From: Microthyrium microscopicum
Taxonomy: Eukaryota > Ascomycota > Dothideomycetes > Microthyriales > Microthyriaceae
NCBI GenBank assembly: GCA_010405405.1
Contig: MU004237.1
Coordinates: forward strand, 1,995,345-2,059,344
Reading direction: 5' to 3'
Length of the DNA stretch: 64,000 bases
Of the stretch, positions 1-11,356 are shown one piece after another (the stretch's first letter is position 1; each line of letters starts with the position of its first letter). The notes beneath the pieces were generated by a model. The model worked only from the letters and a program-made list of their open reading frames with translations. It ran no database searches and was not told the DNA's origin. The position numbers were made by a program, and so were the translations under genes.

Positions 1-930
1 TAAGATCTAATATAGCTTCTTCCCTAAATCTAGACTTAAATTAGCTCGCTAAGCACTAGCACTATACTAATACTCCTCCTCTTTAGCTTAATAAGAATAG
101 AAAGACGCTAATAAGATATAGGAAGGCCGTAAAGATATATATAATTATCTTATAGAATAGCTAATGTAGGCATAAGTACAATAAGCTAAATAAGCTAATA
201 AGTACCAACGTATAGTACTAGATCTTTAACCTAGAGACTAGGTACGTCTAAATATTTAAAACTATTATACGACACGCGTGTCTAAAACCCTTAATAGTAA
301 AAGCGTAGGGCCTTTCTACATCCTAAAGAAGCTTAACGCCGTTATATTTAAACTTAACTTGCTAAAGTATATAAAGATGTACCCTATGTTTTACGTTTAG
401 CTACTATATGCTATTATAGACGATATAGAGCTTCTACGTTAGTATAACCCTCTACTAGTAGTAGTAGGTAAAGCACTAGAAGAAAAAGAATAGCAAGTTA
501 ATAAGATCCTTAATAGCTACTATAAAAAGAGCACCCGCAAGAAGTTAGAATACTTTGTAAAATAGATAGGTTACGATACGCCTTTATAGCAGCTATAGGA
601 AGACCTTAAAAACGTAGTAAACCTAATCTACGACTTCTATAAACATAATCCTACAAAGCTTAGCCCTAACCCTAAGTAGTCACTATCTGTTATTAGATCT
701 AATACATCCAACTCTACTAACTATAATAGCAATGGTTTACTAGATAACTAGTTAGAGGAATAAAAGTATTTATTTATTTATAGTATACTGCCATTGGCGC
801 CTTATTAGCGCTATGAACTAGAGTATTTTAAGGACATCTAGGTTCGTCAATGCCTAGATAGTTGCCTTAGTAGGCTAGAGGATAGTAGAATAGCAAAAGG
901 ATGCAAATAGTACTTTGTTAGATATAGAGC

Positions 931-1000
931 GGATTAGATTAGACTAGACTAGATTAGATTAGCCTAGCCTAGCCTAGAATAGGATAGCATAGGTTAGAAC
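931..1000 (+). repeat. Pentanucleotide microsatellite (AGAYT-type)
   Basis: About fourteen consecutive 5-bp units read AGATT, AGACT, AGCCT, AGAAT and similar. The tract lies between the chromodomain remnant and the polypurine tract of the Gypsy fossil, so it belongs to or expanded inside that element's 3' untranslated part. Most unit differences are C/T changes, as expected for a tract worn down by RIP or ordinary deamination. Confidence 0.8.
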
Positions 1001-1035
1001 GTAGCTTAGAGCGCTAGTTTTGGAGGGGGGAGTAA

Positions 1036-1263
1036 TGTAAGGATTCCTTACTAAAGCATAATGGCTTTAGTGTTGAGCTAGATCTTTATAAAGATCTAGC
1101 GGTGCTAGTCCTGATTAGGGCTAGCGTCTCTAAGGATTTACTAAGTATTACCCTCTTCTTCCCTTAGCGTAGATTCTACTCTACCTCTCTCTCTCCCTTC
1201 GTACGCTAGATTATTAAATATTATCTACCCTTTGCTTAATTACGTGCCTATTGGATCCTCACA
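1036..1263 (+). repeat. 3' LTR of the Gypsy element
   Basis: A 228-bp LTR follows the purine-rich tract. It begins TGTAAGGATTC and ends GGATCCTCACA, so it has the usual TG...CA ends and the two ends form an imperfect inverted repeat. It is less AT-rich than its surroundings and contains a CT-rich stretch around 1180-1200. The matching 5' LTR is not in the window, so the ends are inferred from these signals only. Confidence 0.65.
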
Positions 1264-2482
1264 ATAGCTTTATTTTATAGGCAAAAGAATAATTAATTAC
1301 ATAAGTATTAGAATTCTAAAAACAAATTATAAAAAGAAAATAACTAAAATTTTAACTAAGATATAAACTAATTATCTTCTAAAGCTATATCTAGCTCTTT
1401 ATCCTTAATATAAGTCAAATTAGAGGAATTACTAGGAGTAGGGCTAGAAGTAGCTAAATTTAGCGCTTTAAGCTTTTTTATTTTCTATATTAAATTAGTA
1501 TATAAAAGTAATATTATTAATAAAAACTAACTTTCTAAAAGCCTTATTTAAGCTCTTTTTCTACTCATTGTTCTTCCTTAATCTTCTTATAAGTTTCTAG
1601 TAGCTATTAGTATCTAATTTGACGTAACTTAGTAGAAGCTTCTTATAATTTAATAAAGTATTTTAGGTTAAATTTATAGGTTTTTTAAACCTAATCTTTG
1701 CTACTATAAAAGGTTAGTATAAGTTAGAAATAAAAGAACGAATATAACTTACTTAAAAGCTATTTTGTTAGTTTTAAAAGTAGTTTTAGTCTAATCTACT
1801 TATAATCCTTTCTAATTAATTACTAAATTTAGTATAGTTAATAATTTAGTTTTATATCTACGTAACGACTAAATAGTAATAGGCCTATATATAATAGGAA
1901 TAGTAGTTTCCTTACTATTATATAAAAACATAGCTTTATAGTCTACTTCCTTAATTTCTAAGATAAAGTAAACTATAAAAGATTTAATATTTCTACTTTC
2001 TAAAAGGGGTAAGAAATTAAGATATATATATTAAAGATTATATTCTTAATAAATATAAACTAAATACCTAAATTCCTATCTTCTAGCCTATTCTTGCTCT
2101 AAAATAAACGAGTTATATTATAATTTATTATTTAAAAGAAGGGCGTTTTTATAGCTAAGAAATTTATTTATAAAATATTATAATTTAACTTATAGATCGT
2201 ATTAAGGGTAAGGGTTAGTTTAAGGTATTATATATTATATTAGTATAATATAATAAGAATAGGGTTATAATTTACTTTTAGCTAAAAGAATAAGAGAAGT
2301 ATAACTAAAATAAAAAGTTAGAAAAAAAAATAAAGTTTAAAAATAAAAGATAACTTACCTAAAAAGGCTAGATAAGACTAGGCAAAGAGACTATTAGATA
2401 GAGGAAAATTTAGTAAGTTAAATAATATAGAATACTAGTACTAACTAGTAGTAGCTTAGTATTAGAGACTAGAAAGAAGAAA

Positions 2483-2485
<3 letters not shown>
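1264..2485. other. AT-rich degraded DNA, unassigned
   Basis: AT-rich DNA without an intact reading frame. The minus strand between about 1400 and 2100 has protein-like stretches broken by many stops that could come from a DNA transposase in reverse orientation, but I cannot name a family. It lies between the Gypsy LTR and a long poly-A run and is most likely RIP-altered repeat DNA. Confidence 0.5.

Positions 2486-2528
<43 letters not shown>
2486..2528 (+). repeat. Poly-A tract, 43 bp
   Basis: A run of 43 consecutive A residues. It could be the 3' tail of a retroposed copy (LINE or processed sequence) inserted on the plus strand, or a plain mononucleotide microsatellite. The upstream 200 bp are purine-rich (AAATAAAG, AGAAGAAAG), but no recognisable LINE reverse transcriptase lies before it, so its origin stays open. 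Confidence 0.85.
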
Positions 2529-2530
<2 letters not shown>

Positions 2531-2696
2531 TAATAATACTTACTATAGAAAGTAGAGAAGTATTAAATAAAAAGACAAAAGAGGCTAAGTCTAGAAAGTA
2601 TAGAGAGCACTAGTATATAATAATACTAAAATATAAAGTAGTAGTAATAGATAGAAAGTGTAGTAATTATTTGAAATTTAAAGATTATTAAGGAAA

Positions 2697-3004
2697 ACTT
2701 AATATACTTATATTCTTTTAATATAGGATTTACGTACTAAAGATATCATTATAACTACTATGATTTAGGCTTTAAAACATATATCGTTTTAACTAGTTTA
2801 GGCGCGTAATATAAAAGTTATTAATAGAACTAGATAGGGCGCTTAGTAAAATATTTACGCGCCTTGTCTATTTCTATTAATAACTTTTATATTATACGCC
2901 TAAACTAGTTAAAATAATATGTATTTTAAAGCTTAAATTATAGCGGTTATAATAGTATCTTTAGCGCGTAAATTCTATATTAAAAGAATATAAGTATGTT
3001 AAGT
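2697..3004. repeat. Long hairpin, about 150-bp inverted arms (MITE-like)
   Basis: The left arm starts at about 2697 (AACTTAATATACTTATATTC) and matches, in reverse complement, the right arm ending at about 3004. The arms run almost to the centre (GGCGC and GCGCC near 2838-2853), leaving a loop of roughly 15 bp. Mismatches seen are mainly C/T and G/A transitions. Such near-perfect foldback structure fits a MITE or a foldback element. No target-site duplication is certain. Transcripts from here would fold into a long double-stranded RNA. Confidence 0.75.
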
Positions 3005-3759
3005 AAACTTATTAGAATTCTTACTTATCTTAAATCTTAATTAATTACTTTACTTATACTATTTTAAACTATACTATTATCTACTTATAGCTTGCCTATA
3101 TATCCCTTTATTATTAAAATTTACTATATATATTTTAATCTATTACTAAAAATTACTTTTCTTTTTTTACTTTTTTAAATATTTTATTATATATAGACCT
3201 TTATTATATAATATAATACTATATTCTTCTCTTTAGAGAATTAGCTTTTATAGTCTATAGCTTTATTACTTTTACTCTAGTTAATATTAGTTTATTTAGT
3301 TTTTAGAAATAATTAAACTTTAAGTTTAGATTTTATACTTTTAAATTTCTAAGCTTTTAAACTAGTTACTATAATATTAGTTATTATTCTAAGCTCTTCT
3401 TATTAGATATAGAATAGCTTAGTTATTTTATTTCTATTACTATATTCTTCCTTAGCTCTATAGTTTATAAATCATTTAAAAAAATAGAAAAATCTTTATT
3501 TATTAAAAAATATTAATTATTTATTATATCTCTATTCTTTATCTTATTTAAGACTTAAAAATTAAGTTTTAGAATTTAGATAGTATACTCTATATAACTA
3601 TTAACTTAGTTTTACTTATTCTAATTTATTTTCTATTATATTAAAGACTTTAGATTTATTTAAATAGTTTATATAATAACTAACTATAATATACTAAATT
3701 CTAGCTTTAATAATAGCTAGATATCTAATACTAAGTTTATTATACCTTAGGATAGTATA

Positions 3760-6020
3760 TTTAATATCTCTACTACTACTTTACTTAGTTAGCAAAAGTA
3801 TAATAAACTACACTTTAAGCTAGATAATAAGAATTCTAATACTTATTTAATTATAAAAGAACTTATTAAAAGGGAACTACTTCCTATTAATATTACTAAG
3901 CCTAGATAGGTTAAAATTATATATACTCTTTATTCTTATAGTTAGATAAGAAATCTAGAAGGTTTCTAAACCTCTAATTATATAGTATATTATAAAGCTA
4001 AATATAAAACTATTATTACTAAAGAAGAGTAAGAAACTAATAAAGAAACTATAAGAGAATACTAAGCTAGAATTAAAGCTAATAGTAATAATCCTAGTAA
4101 TCCTTTTACTATATCTATAGTTAGTAATAAATAAGCTAGAGCTAATACTAGGTTAGATTTTAATTTAGATACTACTTTATATTTAATAGTTAAATTTATA
4201 GTTAAAAATAACCTATCTTTTAACTTATATAGCTCTAATTCTTTTAAAGAACTCCTAAAGTATTATAATTATTATAGTCCTTAAATTAATCATTATAAGC
4301 TTTAAGATCTTCTTTATTCTAGTTACGATAAAGTAAAAGATAAGCTAAAACGTAAATTAAAAGTAGTAGTTTCTAAAAACGATTATTTTACTATAGCTTT
4401 AGACGTATAGATATCTAATAATAATTAGTATATCTTTTTAAGTATAATAATTATCTATACTAATAGTAACGTTAAATTATAGTATAGATTACTAGGATTT
4501 AAAAGATTAACTATTAATTATACTAGAAAATATCTTTATAGTATATTTAAAAGTATTATTAAGTCTTTTAACTTAGATATTAGTCATTTTATTAGTTTTT
4601 TATAGGATAATGCTAGTAATAATAATATATTAATTACTTAGCTAAGAACTAAAAAGAATCTAATAGGTTCTACTAAGGATTTCTATAATATTTATTATAC
4701 TATATATATTATTAATTTAGTTACTAAAGCTATTATTAGATACTTTATAGCTAATTATAATAAGGAAATTAAGACTACTAGAAGTAGAGCTAGTCTTATT
4801 AGTTAATATACTACTTCTACTTAATTAAATACTATTTTAGATACTATAGCTTCTAAAAGTCTAATAAGTAGACTTAAAAAAGTAGTTTACGCTATTAAAT
4901 TTAAGTAAGAATATTAAAAAAACTTTAAATTATCTAGAAAGTTATATCTTAAAAGAAGGATACTAGACAAAGATATTAAAATAACTAAAATACCTATAGA
5001 TAATAATACTAGATAGAATTCTACGTATTATACTCTAAATTATCTTTTTAAACTTAAACCTTATATTAAATATATCTTTACTAATACTAAAGATAAAAAG
5101 TTTAAGAAGTTTATATTTAATAAAGCTAATTAGCTAGTATTAAAGCATTTAAAGAATATTTTAGGCTATTTTAAAACCCCTACTATTATTTTATAAGGGT
5201 AGATTTATACTACAGTTAATTAAACGCTTTTATATATTTATTAATTATTTAAAAATTTAGAAGATTAAATGCTTAAATTTTCTATATCTCTTAATTCTAT
5301 TATATTAGAAGATTATCCTAAGTATAAATACTTTATTAATACTATTAAGAAAGGCCTTAATAAGCTAAAAGAATACTATCCTCGTAAGATTATAAATTAA
5401 GAAGTAGTAGAAAATCTAAAGCCTTTTATTATAGCTTTAATTTTAGACCCTAGATATAAAATAATATACTTTATAAATAATCCTTATAGCTTATTATTTT
5501 ACTATCCTTAGATTTTAATAGACGTTACTAATTTATTTAAAGAAGAGTATAATTTAGCTAAAATAAAACTAAATCCTACTTCTTTAAATTAAGAAAGTAG
5601 TAATTTAGATCCTATTTTAGACGATAATAAAAATACGTTTTTTATTCTTATTACTAATAATAATACTACTACTATTAAAGAAGAGTATATTTATTATTTA
5701 GGATAAGAACGTGAGCATCCTAAAAAACACCCTTTAGATTACTAAGTTAAAAACTAAAATTAATTTCCTATTTTATTTTATTTAGCTAAAAAATACTTAA
5801 TAATACCTAGTACTTCTACTAGTGCTAAAAGTATATTTAGTATTAGAGTAGATATTATTTTAAATAATAGAAATAAACTACTAGCAGAGACTAGTAAAAG
5901 GATTATTTAGCTTAAAAACTAGAAATTAGTAAATATTAATAAGTTTAAAAAATTATTATTATATAAATCTAGAGATGAGGATAGTAGTAAAAGTGAGGTA
6001 GAGAGTAATTATTAATATAG
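3760..6020 (+). mobile_element. hAT-family DNA transposon remnant
   Basis: Plus-strand translation shows order and motifs of fungal hAT transposases. Around 4380-4520 there is an IALDV.IS..N segment followed by YRLLGFKRLT; near 4610 comes DNASNN; and near 5790-5940 comes the C-terminal dimerisation block (LAKKYL.IPSTSTSAKSIFS...NNRNKLLAETSKRII.LKN). Stops repeatedly occupy positions where the family has Trp, as TAG/TAA for TGG, the change expected from RIP. The copy is far from coding. Ends are approximate; I did not find convincing terminal inverted repeats. Confidence 0.75.
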
Positions 6021-6640
6021 TAGAGTTAGTTAGGTTTATCTTTTAGGCGTTAAGGAGTTATAGGTATTAGTTTAAATAGAAAATATAAAAAGATTAGTTA
6101 AAACTAAAATATTATTATTAAAAGTAAAAATAAGTATAAGATTATTAAGTATTAGAGTATAAAGTAGTAGTATAGATTTAAGTTTTATAGTATATAGATT
6201 ATTTAATATAATATAGTAAAAGTAGTTAAAATCCTAATATAAAGAACTTATAAATTTATATAATAATTTAAAGATTTACGTTTAACTTTTAATAGATATT
6301 AATACTTATAGCTAGTTATATTATATTAAAATTTAGAAATCTACTACTTATATTTATTCTTTATAAATTGTATATTAAATTATAGCTTATCTTACTCTAA
6401 TAAGTAAGTTAATTATAAAAATAAAAAAAAACGTATTTAAAATATAACTAGTAATAAGTATATATTTAAGAAAGATAAGTTAGATTATTAGATAGAGTAG
6501 GCTTTAAGGTATATAATAATATATAGTATAGTTTATAGATATTTAGTTTTAGTAGTTATATAAATAGTTTTAAAATAATAATAAAAAATAGTTTAAAGTT
6601 TTACTATATAAAGTAGTATTTTAGGACCTTCTTTAGCTCC
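6021..6640. other. AT-rich degraded DNA, no gene
   Basis: Very AT-rich sequence following the hAT remnant, without an open frame or clear repeat ends. It may hold the 3' untranslated part of the hAT copy. Nothing else is recognised. Confidence 0.5.
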
Positions 6641-8500
6641 TACACGGCTCAATTCGCACTACCTCATCTATTTAATTTAAATAAACCATTGGAATTCCTT
6701 CGTTAACGCTTAGGGATTACTTTTATAAATTTCTAGCTAGACGCCTATACGCACTACGGTGTTATTATGGCTAGAAGAATGGCTAAACTAAACGACTAAA
6801 ATATAGAAGAATGAGACTCTAATTTTAAGAGCTATAAGAGCTTGCTTAATAGTAGCCCTTTAGAACTACTTAGTATGGTTAACGTAGTAAGGATATTTCT
6901 ATCTAGAATATAAAAAGGTATATAAAAAGGATTAGAAATAATTATCTTAAAATAAGTCCTCTATAATACTATAGAGGAGCTTATTAAGCTAAAGGACTAC
7001 GTCCTCTACTAAGAGGAAGAGCCTCTAGTAGCTAAATACCCTACCTTTAAACTTACCTTCCTTAAAACTATCCTTAATTAGCTTAATAAGATTAAAGTAG
7101 TAGTTTAACGTTATCCTATTATATTAGCTCTAAAGCTATATTCTTAGGTAGTAATTACCTCTTATACTAAACTACACGCGAGTAAACTAAAAGGTTATTC
7201 TATTATTCTATAACCTAAGGTAGGACAATATATAGGGACTCCTTTAGAGGTCCTTAAGGAATTTAAAAAGACATTTATAAGTACTATAGGTATATACCCC
7301 CTATAGAGTAGTAATCTTTAAGTTATCTTTAAAGACGCTAAATAGAAGGATTAGGCCTAGTATCTAATTATTAAAGGTGTATAAGTACTTTAGTAGGATT
7401 ATTCTATTAAAGTAGCTAGTATACCCTTAAAGAGTATTAGTAATAGGGTTTATTATAGTAAGAGAGTAGATAATTATAACTTAGGGTTTATTAAGGCCCT
7501 AAATAAGGATAATTAGCACCTTCTTGTTATTACTAGAGTAAGCTAAATTTATAGTAATAAAACGTTAATCTTAGGGAAGAAGAGATTATCCTTTATTATA
7601 TACCTCCTAATAAAGGGTCTTTAGGAGACTACTATAGCTTAAGGGCTAATAATTAAAGGCGTATAGTATAGTTATAAACTCTAGGCTATAACGCTAGTAA
7701 GTATTTATTACTACTAGTATAGTACCTAAAGATATATATAGTCTTCCTATTTAGTAGAAGCTTACTATAGATACTATACGGGTAAGTATAATATATAGGA
7801 TTATAAAATAAAAGATAAAAGCAAATAGTGCTTAAATTATAGTTATAAATATAACTATTAGGATAAATCCTATAGTATTTATAAGAGTATCGCTTTAGTA
7901 GTAGACGCCCTTTAGGTAACCTTATTTAAATATATTATTAACTTATAGAATAGCATAGCTTAATAAGATCATAGTAATATAAACCTACTACTAAAGAATA
8001 AATATATACTTATTACTATACTAAAAGCTAGTCCTATAAAAGGCCTTAAAAGGCCTCTAGCCTTAGCTGTAGTAGGATCTACTCTAGGATAGTAATCTCT
8101 TAGCTTTATGCCTACTCGTCTAGGACCTTTAGGCGTAGCTGTATCTATAACTATGTTAGAAGGGAAGATTGCTATAGCTATTTTAGTAAGTGTCTATAAG
8201 GCTGCTAAAGTAGTTCTAGCGACTTTAGTAGAGTTTAAGGAAGTTAATAAAGAGGTTTAGATAGAGTTAGATAGGTAGGAAGGAGATTAAATAAAGTAGA
8301 AGCGTTTTATAGAACGGCCTATTAATAGCTGCGAGGTTAACGTTCTATAATAGATAAATAGATGCTAAAGCGCCTATAGCGCCCTACTAGGGCAATTAGT
8401 ATAGTTTTATTCCCCTAAGGGTTTCTACTATAAATAGTTAGTATAGTCTATATACGCCTATTAGAGTAGCGTGTTTAGACTCCTTATAGGGTCTAAACGA
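6640..8500 (+). mobile_element. Probable non-LTR (LINE) ORF1 remnant
   Basis: From about 6766 a plus-strand frame begins MARRMAKLND and continues, with many stops, for some 1.6 kb. Near 7750-7880 it carries what look like two CCHC zinc knuckles, with Trp, Cys and Gly positions partly lost to AT mutation (for example K.CLNYSYKYNY.DKSYS). A nucleic-acid-binding ORF1 with tandem zinc knuckles is typical of Tad-like fungal LINEs. No reverse transcriptase follows, so only the 5' part is present, or the rest is missing. A retroviral-type gag origin cannot be ruled out. Confidence 0.45.
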
Positions 8501-9540
8501 ATTGGATAATAAAGAGATTTATATATAAAGTAGTATTTTATATTTTGAATTTAGAATTAAATTAGATAGCAAATATATAGGAAATTCTATATTATTATAT
8601 AGCCCTAAAATAGCTCTATATAATAATATAGGTTTTATATTTTAAGTATTATAACTCTTAGTAGTATTTAAGAAACTTAGAAATAATAAAAAGTTTTTTT
8701 AAATACTAAATAAGCTTAGATAAGATAAAATAGATATCTAGTTTTATATAGAATTTATATATGTTTATAATATAGCTAAGATTTATTTAAAAAACTATAA
8801 TTAAAAGACTTATTTCTACTATTTACTTACTTTTTTATTATAAATATTAATTTTTATTACTAATATATTTAATATATTTTTATTACGTAAGTATTATATA
8901 AAACTAATACTCTAGGTATACTCATTACGTTATAACGAATCGAACTATATATAGGTTTACTTAAAAATAGCAATTTCTAGTATAGTTAAGTTAAATATAG
9001 TATTTTAGTTAACTTTATTCTTTTTATCTATTATATTTATATTCTTAATATCTAATTATTTGTATTAAAACTTATAATAATAGTATTTAGTTCTAATTCT
9101 TTTTATATTCTATTAGGTATAATTCTAGGAGGCTATACTTAAAAAATAATTACTTAAAATTAAAAACTAACTACTCTAGTAATTATTTAAGCTTTATTTT
9201 TTAATAAAAAAAAAAGCTCTAACTTTAAAGTTAAATAACTCTAGAACTAGTTAGCGCCTATTAAAACGAATAATACTATTGTATTCTACGTAAAATACTA
9301 AATCGAATAATGTATTTTTTAGCCTATAATATTACCTAATCTATTTATAAAACTAGTATAGAACTAGTACTAGTATATTAGTAGTATACTATAGTATTAG
9401 TCTAATTAGTATTATAAAATACTAGACTAGTATAGTACTAGTACTAGTATTAGAGTATCCCTAGACTAATTAGTACTAGTAGCTACTTTTAATACTAAAT
9501 ACTAGTCCTACTAGTACTAGTACTAGACTATACTAACTAG
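8501..9540. repeat. AT-rich low-complexity border of the RIP block
   Basis: No coding potential. A short hairpin sits at about 8588-8630 (arms TATATTATTATATAG and its complement). From about 9340 to 9540 the sequence is built of degenerate CTAGTA/TAGTAC units. The AT-rich composition stops at about 9541, where ordinary mixed-composition DNA starts. Confidence 0.6.
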
Positions 9541-11356
9541 TTTGCCAACCTTGCTATGTTCAAGTTTGACAAGTCACGACATTTGACGTGAGGTTGATGT
9601 CAAAGAACTGTAGAGAGGGCGCAAAAGGCGCAAAGGTCGTGGCGTCAAAATGGTTAAATTTCCATCGTTCCAACTTCCAAGCCTGAAGCAAGGCGAAAAA
9701 TAGGCTTCCAAGGGACCAAGGTTAAATCGCCAAGGTTGGAATCATTTGCAGCGTGTTGGAAAAAGACCCAACTTTGCGTGTGCATCTCAGTCACCAACGG
9801 AGCTGCGCGACGTGGCTGGTTTTTCAAAACTTTTCTCCCAACATCGACCCCTTTCAAGGCCAGGGGATATCCAATCACAGCAAATGGCTGACCATATTGT
9901 AGCAGGTGGCTCAGAAGCTCCCCAGATATCCACCAAATCGGGATTCTTTCATCCGGAGCCCCCCTTCGTATTGACGGCCAATGGATCCAAGAATACATCT
10001 TGTCTCTCTTCGTACCAACGACAAATCGAAAGAGTACATCTCGTTCGATCGTTACTGGATAATATTGATTATCCAACGCCCACGGCTTCTGTTTCTCATC
10101 TCATAGGGCTTAGAACTTTGTTTTCTATGATCTTGCTAAGGAAGTTTTGTCCTAGTATGAAAGTATCCAGCTAGTTCTTTATACGGAAACCGTTGGAAAG
10201 GGGAAGTGGAGATGTCAATTTTACGCGTTGCGAACAACCTCCGAGTTGAGGGGTTAAAACTTAGAAATCGATGTTTAGCAATTCTAGGAGTTGAGATCCA
10301 ATCATTCCGCGCTTGGTAATTGATTCCTTTTCAGTTCTGGCTGGTTATGGAATCCACAAGGCGCTTGCCACGAAATCAATGATTCTTTGGAATAATCCCC
10401 TCAGCTCCTGATCTGACTTTCAGAAAGTCATGGACTTCAAATTTGCAACTAGGGGCTCTGGTAGGTCTTGGTTGAAATAGCCGCGTACCCGCGTAGAGAG
10501 GGTCTGTTAGCGGTACCGTAAAGATCAGCGCGTGGAAGAACCCCTGTACCCCTGTCACGGTAGACTTTGAATCCTGTTCCTGTCGGCTAACCACAACTTC
10601 CTGGTTACACTTTTCTTAGCGGTGTTGCATTTGTTCAATCATCCCCGAGAACTGCTTCTTTACATGACGTCTATTCTTGGATGCGTCCCGCCTGCAGATG
10701 TCGTATCCAACAAGACGAGTAACACAGCAGCTTTCGCTTTATACAACAAGATCATCTTATACTATCGTTTGGCAGCATGAAGCGAGCTGTCCGTTCATGG
10801 ACTTTGAGAGAGCGCGTTCAGCGGACTCCAACACTGCTCAGTTGACAGTCAACCATGCAGCTTCCGACGCCACGACAGTTAGCGTGGATTGAGGCAGTGC
10901 TGAGAGTTTCGTGGTCTTTCTGTCTCTAATTCTACACCCCCAATGGGGGCTACGTGCTTGGGCCAGACGAGATGCCTTCATTGCCGTCCTAGACCCCCTA
11001 ATGCAAGGTCCAGACAGGCCTGGCAAGCCTGGTAATGCTCAGAAGTCCCACTGTTGGCTGGGGGGCAGCATCTCTAGGAAACCGTCAAAACCACTGCTCA
11101 GCGTGCTTCGAGGAGCAGTTTGACCTTTTGACCAACTTCACCGTCGCTATTGCTGAATACCCCTCTTCATACAATTCACCCAGGAATTGGTTGAGTATCA
11201 TTCGGTCTTTGACTCCGTTTGATGCAACATATCAGTTTCTAAAGGCCTTTGGCTAGGCCCGTGAATGTGTAGTTGAACATAATACTCTTTTTTAATCATT
11301 CTATTCCTTCATTAACACTTTCTTTAAACATACCTTAATCTTTCTGTTAATTCACC
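9541..11356. other. Intergenic, upstream of the gtb3-like gene
   Basis: About 1.8 kb of normal composition between the RIP block and the large glycosyltransferase gene. Short frames exist on both strands (for example around 9654-10174) but they overlap each other, have unlikely composition and match nothing I know. A TGACGT element lies near 10664. I see no tRNA or other RNA gene. The promoter of the downstream gene is expected in the right half. Confidence 0.5.

Larger units (their letters stand above)
1..1263 (+). mobile_element. Ty3/Gypsy chromovirus, 3' end (fossil)
   Basis: This is the 3' part of an LTR retrotransposon whose 5' part lies outside the window. Plus-strand translation of about 200-700 resembles the integrase C-terminus of fungal Ty3/Gypsy elements, including a GPFYILKKL stretch, followed by a chromodomain-like segment ending near 660 (EYFVK..GYDTP..EDLKN), which points to the chromovirus clade. 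A polypurine tract lies at about 1020-1033, directly before the LTR. The element is clearly broken, with many breaks, and its AT-shifted composition suggests RIP, so it is old and inactive. Family assignment is good; the exact start is not visible. Confidence 0.75.

Noticed and set aside
2205-2225. Telomere-like TAAGGGTAAGGGTTAG stretch
   Set aside because: Only about two degenerate units within AT-rich repeat DNA, not a TTAGGG array, so no claim of a telomere or its relic.
9654-10174. Two overlapping frames of about 140 codons on opposite strands
   Set aside because: Mutually overlapping, no recognised motif, no splice-supported extension; treated as chance frames.
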